Below, in pieces: positions 25,889 to 29,943 of a DNA stretch of 29,943 nt. A program made the translations under genes and the position numbers. The stretch spans positions 1 through 29,943 of the forward strand of contig JBPBPY010000072.1 of NCBI GenBank assembly GCA_050954505.1, read 5' to 3'. The notes under the pieces were generated by a model. The model worked only from the letters and a program-made list of their open reading frames with translations, was not told where the DNA came from and ran no database searches. Each line of letters starts with the position of its first letter. Position 1 is the first letter of the stretch. The DNA comes from JAQGMO01 sp050954505. GTDB taxonomy: Bacteria > Pseudomonadota > Gammaproteobacteria > Burkholderiales > Burkholderiaceae_D.

Positions 25889-27635
25889 CGGTTTCGACGA
25901 AGCTGTCGAGGAAGGTGCGTACTTCATGATTCGGAAATTCGATGGTGATCTTTTCACCCTCGACCGAAAGCACTGTGCCGAGATCGAACTTCGGTACACG
26001 TACCTGGCTGCCGACCAGCACGGCACTTTCTGCAACCGCTGTGTCGTCTGCAGCGTCGGCAGCGTCTGCGGCGTCTGCAGCAACTGCCATCGCTGGCAAT
26101 GATTCTGCCGGCGCCGGCATTGCTGCCGCAACTGCCGCCAAAGGGTCGATGCGGATATCGTCGCCAGGACCGGCTTGCATGATGGCAGGCGGCGAAATGC
26201 AGTTGTCGCAGGTGCAGCAGCGCTCGAAATCATTGTCATCGCCAAAGTAATCGAGCAGCAGCTTCCAGCGGCAAAACCCGCTCAAGGCATACGAGACCAT
26301 TTTTTCCAGCGCTTCGCGCTCATGTTCCTGACGATGCTGGTCGATCTCTGCCAGCGAGGCAAATACTTCCTGTGTCGGCACGGTCTTGCAGATCTTGTAG
26401 CGCAGCTTGCGGTCCTGGCGCAGCAGATGGCCATCCTTGAGCAATTGCAGGCAAGCCTTGAGGCGGCCATCGGAACAATCGGTCAGTTTTTCCTTGATCA
26501 TGTCGAAGGAAAATGAACTTTCGGCGCACAGTTCGACAGCGGTGTGATAAATCGCATGCAGTTCTTCGGCAGCCGGCAAATGCCGGGCCAGGAAAAACTG
26601 CTGCACCCGTTTATCGTCCTGGAGAAACAGCAGGGTGCAGTCAGCCGGTTCGCCATCGCGGCCTGCGCGTCCCGATTCCTGGTAATACGCGTTGAGGTTC
26701 GGCGGCATCTGCAGATGGATGACAAAGCGGGTATTGCCCTTGTCGATGCCCATGCCGAAAGCATTGGTGGCAACCATGATGCGGCGCTCGCCGGTCATGA
26801 ACAATTCCTGGTTTTCCTTGCGTTCCAGCGCTGTCAGCTTGCCGTGATAGCAGGTGACGCTTTCACCGGCTTGCTCGAGCTGCGCATGGATTTCCTTGAC
26901 GGCCTTGACGGTGGCGGCATACAGGATGCCGACGCCCTCGGTTTCACGTACCAGCTTGAGTGCCTGTTCACACCGCTCGGCATGATTGGTGGTCTGGACC
27001 ACGCGGTAGCGCAGATTGGGGCGGTAGATGCCGGTATTGATCACCGCCATTTGCGGGGTATGCAATTGCTGGCGGATGTCGTTGACCACATCTTCCGGTG
27101 CGGTTGCCGTCAAGGCCAGTACCGGCGGGCGGCCCAAGGTCTTGATGGCGGCAGCCAGTTCGAGATAGGCGGGGCGGAAATCATGGCCCCATTGCGAAAT
27201 GCAGTGCGCTTCATCGATGGCGATCAATGACACGGTGATCGATGCAAAGGCTTCCTGGAAGGCCTGGTTGGCCAGCCGCTCCGGCGTACAAAAAACAATC
27301 CTCGCCTGTCCGCTGCGTATGCAGGCCATGGCACTGTCCTCTTCTTCGCTGGCCAGGCTGCTGTTGAGCTGGACCGCCTGCACCCCGAGTTCGGTGAGTT
27401 TGCCGACCTGGTCCTTCATCAGCGAGATCAACGGCGACACCACGACAGTGGTGCCGGGCAGCAGCAGTGCCGGCAATTGATAACAGAGCGACTTGCCACC
27501 GCCGGTGGGCATGATGACCAGGGTATCCTTGCCAGCCATGACGCTGTCGATCACGGCTTGCTGGCCATCGCGTAATTCTTCGACGCCGAACAGTTCGTGC
27601 AGCAGGCGGTCCGTCATCAGCTTGGGCTTGGTCAT
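25866..27635 (-). CDS. RecQ-family ATP-dependent DNA helicase with a C-terminal SH3-like tail, no HRDC
   Basis: Superfamily-2 3'-5' helicase of 589 residues. The Q-motif region is RDGQQAVIDSVMAGKDTLVIMPTGGGKS with Walker A GGGKS (45-49). DEAH is at 141-144 (AIDEAHCISQWGHDFRP), followed by LTATA, ATNAFGMGIDKGNTRFVIH and motif VI QESGRAGRDGEPADC. After the helicase core comes a winged-helix-like segment (about 361-420), then a zinc-binding block with C455, C473, C476 and C479. E. coli RecQ has zinc before the winged helix, so the order differs. An Ala/Asp linker (519-531) leads to a short beta-rich tail (VGSQVRVPKFDLGTVLSVEGEKITIEF), and no HRDC domain is present. I do not give the symbol recQ because this variant may be a paralogue. 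ATG 27635 gives the family start; the Shine-Dalgarno is weak (GGA). Confidence 0.92.
   Translation of the reverse strand: MTKPKLMTDRLLHELFGVEELRDGQQAVIDSVMAGKDTLVIMPTGGGKSLCYQLPALLLPGTTVVVSPLISLMKDQVGKLTELGVQAVQLNSSLASEEEDSAMACIRSGQARIVFCTPERLANQAFQEAFASITVSLIAIDEAHCISQWGHDFRPAYLELAAAIKTLGRPPVLALTATAPEDVVNDIRQQLHTPQMAVINTGIYRPNLRYRVVQTTNHAERCEQALKLVRETEGVGILYAATVKAVKEIHAQLEQAGESVTCYHGKLTALERKENQELFMTGERRIMVATNAFGMGIDKGNTRFVIHLQMPPNLNAYYQESGRAGRDGEPADCTLLFLQDDKRVQQFFLARHLPAAEELHAIYHTAVELCAESSFSFDMIKEKLTDCSDGRLKACLQLLKDGHLLRQDRKLRYKICKTVPTQEVFASLAEIDQHRQEHEREALEKMVSYALSGFCRWKLLLDYFGDDNDFERCCTCDNCISPPAIMQAGPGDDIRIDPLAAVAAAMPAPAESLPAMAVAADAADAADAADDTAVAESAVLVGSQVRVPKFDLGTVLSVEGEKITIEFPNHEVRTFLDSFVETVTAQNAG
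26043..26081 (-). repeat. Imperfect 9-bp in-frame repeat in the helicase gene
   Basis: Codons 519-531 read AADAADAADAADD, from roughly four 9-bp units (plus-strand forms such as GCAGCGTCG and GCGGCGTCT). They form a linker between the zinc-binding block and the C-terminal SH3-like tail. Confidence 0.75.
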
Positions 27636-27642
27636 GTCTTGT

Positions 27643-27671
27643 CCATGGGGGTTGAAATTTCACCCCCATGG
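27643..27671. promoter_or_regulatory. Perfect 10-bp inverted repeat just upstream of the helicase gene
   Basis: CCATGGGGGT and ACCCCCATGG are separated by 9 nt, ending 8 nt before ATG 27635. On the helicase transcript it would fold into a stable hairpin next to the ribosome-binding region, or as DNA it could be an operator. No T tract follows, so it is not a standard terminator. An ATG in the arm nearest the gene opens a four-codon frame (ATG GAC AAG ACA TGA) whose stop overlaps the helicase start codon. Confidence 0.6.
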
Positions 27672-27777
27672 TAAGTGCCACGCCGCCAGGCTGCCATAGG
27701 ACAGTGCCTACATCGGTCGTCAGATCAGAAGAGAAAACGCGGTAATGAACATGGCATTGTGCCGGCTAATTCTGGCT

Positions 27778-28875
27778 TCAGACGTTTTCTTCGTGCTTCA
27801 ACGTCGCCATGTCGATCACGTAGCGCGAACGCACATCGCCCTTGATAACCTTGCGGTAGGCATCGTTGATATCTTGGATGGCGATGACTTCGATATCCGG
27901 GCCAATATTGTGCTTGGCGCAAAAGTCCAGCACCTCCTGGGTGTCGGCAATGCTGCCGATGAGCGAGCCGGCAATGCGCTTGCGGTGGAAGGCAACTTCC
28001 TGATTGTTGACAGGCGCCATTGGTTCGAGCGCACCGACCACGCAAATGGTGGCGTCGCGCTTGAGCAATTCGATGAAGGGATTGATGTCATGCTTTTCGG
28101 GAATCGTCGAGAGCATGAAATCGAAACTGCTCTTGAGTTTCTTCAGCGCCGCCTTGTCATTTTCAAGCACTGCATCGACGCCGAGTTTTTTGGCGAAATC
28201 GAGTTTGTCTTCAGTACTGGTAAATACGGTCACCTCGGCACCCATGGCTTTGGCAAGCTTGGCTGCCATGTCGCCCAGGCCACCGAAGCCGATGATGCCG
28301 ACCTTGTCGCCAGCCTTGACGCCAAAATGCTTCAACGGCGAATAGGTGGTGACGCCGGCGCAAAGAATCGGCGCCGCCACTTCTGCCTTGAGCGCAGCGG
28401 GAATCTTCAGCACGAAGTCTTCATTGACCACCAGCGTGTCGGAATAGCCGCCAAAGGTGTTGTCCTTGCCGTAGATGTTGACGCCGCCGGGTGCCTGTTT
28501 GGCAGGCACCATCGGACCGTTGTAGGTGGCCAGCCAGCTGTTGGGGCTTTCGCAGTAATTCTCTTCGCCGCCTTTGCATGGTGCGCACTCGCGGCAACTC
28601 TCGATCATGCAACCGACGCCGACCAGGTCGCCCACCGCATGCCTGGTGACGCCCGAGCCGATACGCGTGACGCGTCCCACGGCTTCATGGCCGGGCACGC
28701 AGGGATAGACGGTATTGGACCATTCATTCTTCACTTGATGGATATCGGAATGGCACACGCCACAGTACAGCACATCGATTTCGATCTGGTGCGGGCCGGC
28801 TTCCTCGCGCTCGAAAGCATATGCGCGCAGGCGGCTGAAAGAATGTTTTGCTGCATATCCGGTTACTTTGATCAA
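27778..28875 (-). CDS. Zinc-dependent, NADP-type alcohol dehydrogenase of the CAD/YahK group
   Basis: Medium-chain dehydrogenase of 365 residues that would interconvert aldehydes and primary alcohols in the cytoplasm. The start is TTG 28875, chosen because AGGAG lies 7 nt upstream and the product MIKVTGYAAKHSFSRL is the family N-terminus; no in-frame ATG fits. Catalytic zinc ligands include C41 (GVCHSDIH) and H63 (PGHEAVG). The structural zinc site is C94, C97, C100 and C108. The Rossmann motif GFGGLGDMAAKLAKAMGAEVTVFTST lacks the acidic residue that selects NAD and has TS/T there, favouring NADPH. PNSWLATYNGPM and GGYSDTLVV are typical of YahK/AdhC-like enzymes. The gene lies 142 bp upstream of the helicase on the same strand; the hairpin between them suggests separate control. 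Confidence 0.94.
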   Translation of the reverse strand: MIKVTGYAAKHSFSRLRAYAFEREEAGPHQIEIDVLYCGVCHSDIHQVKNEWSNTVYPCVPGHEAVGRVTRIGSGVTRHAVGDLVGVGCMIESCRECAPCKGGEENYCESPNSWLATYNGPMVPAKQAPGGVNIYGKDNTFGGYSDTLVVNEDFVLKIPAALKAEVAAPILCAGVTTYSPLKHFGVKAGDKVGIIGFGGLGDMAAKLAKAMGAEVTVFTSTEDKLDFAKKLGVDAVLENDKAALKKLKSSFDFMLSTIPEKHDINPFIELLKRDATICVVGALEPMAPVNNQEVAFHRKRIAGSLIGSIADTQEVLDFCAKHNIGPDIEVIAIQDINDAYRKVIKGDVRSRYVIDMATLKHEENV

Positions 28876-29101
28876 GGCTGAACTCCTGTTGGTTGGCGCA
28901 GGGGGCCTGCCGGTACGGCCCGGCCACGACTCTGCTTGGGGATGCAGCCAACATACAAGCTCGATGGCAGGAGTTCTGTGCGATAACCCGCATAACAAGG
29001 GAACGATCGCATGGCGGTTGTGACGGCGCAAACAATCTGCGGCGCGTTCTGGCAAGGGCCAGGGCCGGGATTGCATCGGATTGGAAACAGGATCAACAAA
29101 A

Positions 29102-29134
29102 AAATGGGGCGATCCCTGACGGATCGCCCCATTT
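29102..29134 (-). terminator. Strong intrinsic terminator after the porin gene
   Basis: A perfect 14-bp stem (AAATGGGGCGATCC / GGATCGCCCCATTT) with a 5-nt loop. Read on the minus strand it ends in a run of seven T, the classic rho-independent layout, about 105 bp past the porin stop. It insulates the dehydrogenase from porin transcription. Confidence 0.93.
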
Positions 29135-29197
29135 CTGTATTGACTGCACTTGCTTGACTCGACCTGCTGCATTTTCTTCACCAGCTGTGTCGCCATC

Positions 29198-29221
29198 CGG
29201 CAGCCTGCGCTCAGGCTGCCG
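29198..29221 (-). other. Second hairpin in the porin 3' untranslated region
   Basis: CGGCAGCCT, 6-nt loop, AGGCTGCCG: a perfect 9-bp GC-rich stem about 18 nt after the porin stop. No T tract follows on either strand, so it is more likely an mRNA-stabilising element than a terminator. Confidence 0.6.
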
Positions 29222-29238
29222 AGCGGTGAAACCGGTAT

Positions 29239-29943
29239 TTAGAAAATGTGGCGGATGCCTACGCCACCGGTGGTGACATTGCCACGGCCAGCCAGTTCCA
29301 CGGCAGCGGCTTCCTTGGCGCGGTTGTAATCGACAGTGCCGTACAGCTGGGTACGCTTGGAGAGGGCATATTCTGCCACGGCGACGACGGCATAACGGGT
29401 GCCGTCGCCGAAGCTGCCGACGCTTTGCACGGTGACGTTGCGGCTGCGGTCATAGTAGCCGGCGCCGGTCAGGGTCCAGGCCGGGTTCAGTTGAACCGTG
29501 GTGCCCAGGAAGTAGCCCTTGTCGCTGCGGGTTTGGCCGACCACGCCGCCATTGTTGGCTGCCAGGCTGTTGTTGGCGCCGATGTAGTAGTTGGTGGTAC
29601 CGGTCGCATCCTTGATACGGAAGAAGCCGGCGAACAGCTTGGCCGGGCCAGCCTGATAGGTTGCGCTCAGGTTGTAGGCATTGTTCTTGTAGTCGGAGTT
29701 GACGGTGCTGATGGTTTGCTGTGCGCCAGCGCCCAGCGACAGGTTGCCGACGGTGTATTGCAGCGATGCGCCATTCTGGCTGCCAAGGCGGCTGCCGCCA
29801 GCCTGTTCGCCAAACGAGTGGCTCAGGCCCAGCGAAACGCCACCGAAGGTGCCGTAGTACTTGAGCATGTTCGAGCCGCGCACCAGCGAGGCAGCTGCTG
29901 GCAGCCAGGAGTTGGTGTCGTAGTTGCCGACCGTCAGTGGATA
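29239..29943 (-). CDS. Gram-negative trimeric porin (Burkholderiales type), N-terminus beyond the window
   Basis: C-terminal 234 residues of an outer-membrane beta-barrel porin. The frame runs off the right edge (visible start YPLTVGNYDTNSWLPAASLVRGSNMLKYYG), so the signal peptide and first strands are missing. Alternating aromatic/hydrophobic strands separated by Gly/Asn/Ser turns are evident (VSLGLSHSFGEQAGG, AYNLSATYQAGPAKLFAGFFRIKD, WTLTGAGYYDRSRN, YAVVAVAEYALSKRTQLYGTVDYNRAK). The last residues GVGIRHIF end in Phe, the BAM-recognised C-terminal signature. VRGSN and YALSKRTQLY are typical of the OmpC-like porin family of Oxalobacteraceae and Burkholderiaceae. The stop is TAA at 29239, followed by two hairpins. 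Confidence 0.95.
   Translation of the reverse strand, partial: YPLTVGNYDTNSWLPAAASLVRGSNMLKYYGTFGGVSLGLSHSFGEQAGGSRLGSQNGASLQYTVGNLSLGAGAQQTISTVNSDYKNNAYNLSATYQAGPAKLFAGFFRIKDATGTTNYYIGANNSLAANNGGVVGQTRSDKGYFLGTTVQLNPAWTLTGAGYYDRSRNVTVQSVGSFGDGTRYAVVAVAEYALSKRTQLYGTVDYNRAKEAAAVELAGRGNVTTGGVGIRHIF

Larger units (their letters stand above)
28876..29238. other. Intergenic region between the porin and alcohol dehydrogenase genes
   Basis: About 363 bp. It holds, from the porin side, a 9-bp hairpin (29198-29221), the porin terminator (29102-29134) and then about 200 bp leading to the dehydrogenase, including its AGGAG site (complement of CTCCT at 28883-28887). The dehydrogenase promoter should be between about 28890 and 29100, but I see no defensible -35/-10 pair. 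Confidence 0.6.

Overview
The window comes from a GC-rich Gram-negative bacterium, most likely a betaproteobacterium of the order Burkholderiales and probably the family Oxalobacteraceae. The assignment rests on the Burkholderiales-type trimeric porin, the SOS-inducible imuA-imuB-dnaE2 cassette, the KdpDE pair and the general codon style. It is an inference from gene content, not a measured placement.

Layout. (1) At 1-3465 are the 3' part of kdpD and all of kdpE, the potassium-limitation two-component system. (2) At 3745-13620 is an accessory block. It holds an ankyrin-repeat protein (+), a 100-bp array of five 20-bp direct repeats, an alpha/beta hydrolase (-), a large protein of unknown fold (+), a large protein with a recognisable ShET2/OspD/EspL cysteine-protease core (-), and a small membrane protein (-). 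Two of the large genes are preceded by sequences matching the HrpL (ECF sigma) hrp box: GGAACC-N16-CCACACA before the ShET2-like gene, and GGAACT-N16-CCACTCA over the apparent start of the unknown gene. The ankyrin gene has a perfect GGAACC but no proper CCAC partner. I read this block as a cluster of candidate type III secretion effectors. (3) At 13948-15915 is an S9 prolyl-oligopeptidase-family peptidase. (4) At 16071-21398 (-) is the imuA-imuB-dnaE2 mutasome operon behind a near-perfect LexA box. Both imuB and dnaE2 carry one single-base deletion that breaks the frame, although the rest of each protein is intact. (5) At 21674-25888 is a 1404-residue hybrid sensor kinase (CheB-CheR-coiled coil-PAS-PAS-HisKA-HATPase-REC) whose CheB-type nucleophile serine is alanine. 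(6) At 25866-28875 (-) are a RecQ-family helicase lacking HRDC and a zinc alcohol dehydrogenase starting at TTG. (7) At the right edge (-) is the 3' part of a porin followed by a strong intrinsic terminator.

How the parts work together. The candidate effectors would be switched on together by HrpL and exported by a Hrp-type type III system that must lie elsewhere in the genome. The mutasome genes form one overlapping SOS-controlled transcription unit; if the two frameshifts are real, damage-induced mutagenesis through this cassette is lost. No tRNA, rRNA, CRISPR array or intact insertion sequence was seen. In-frame minisatellites of 9-15 bp recur in protein linkers of four unrelated genes.
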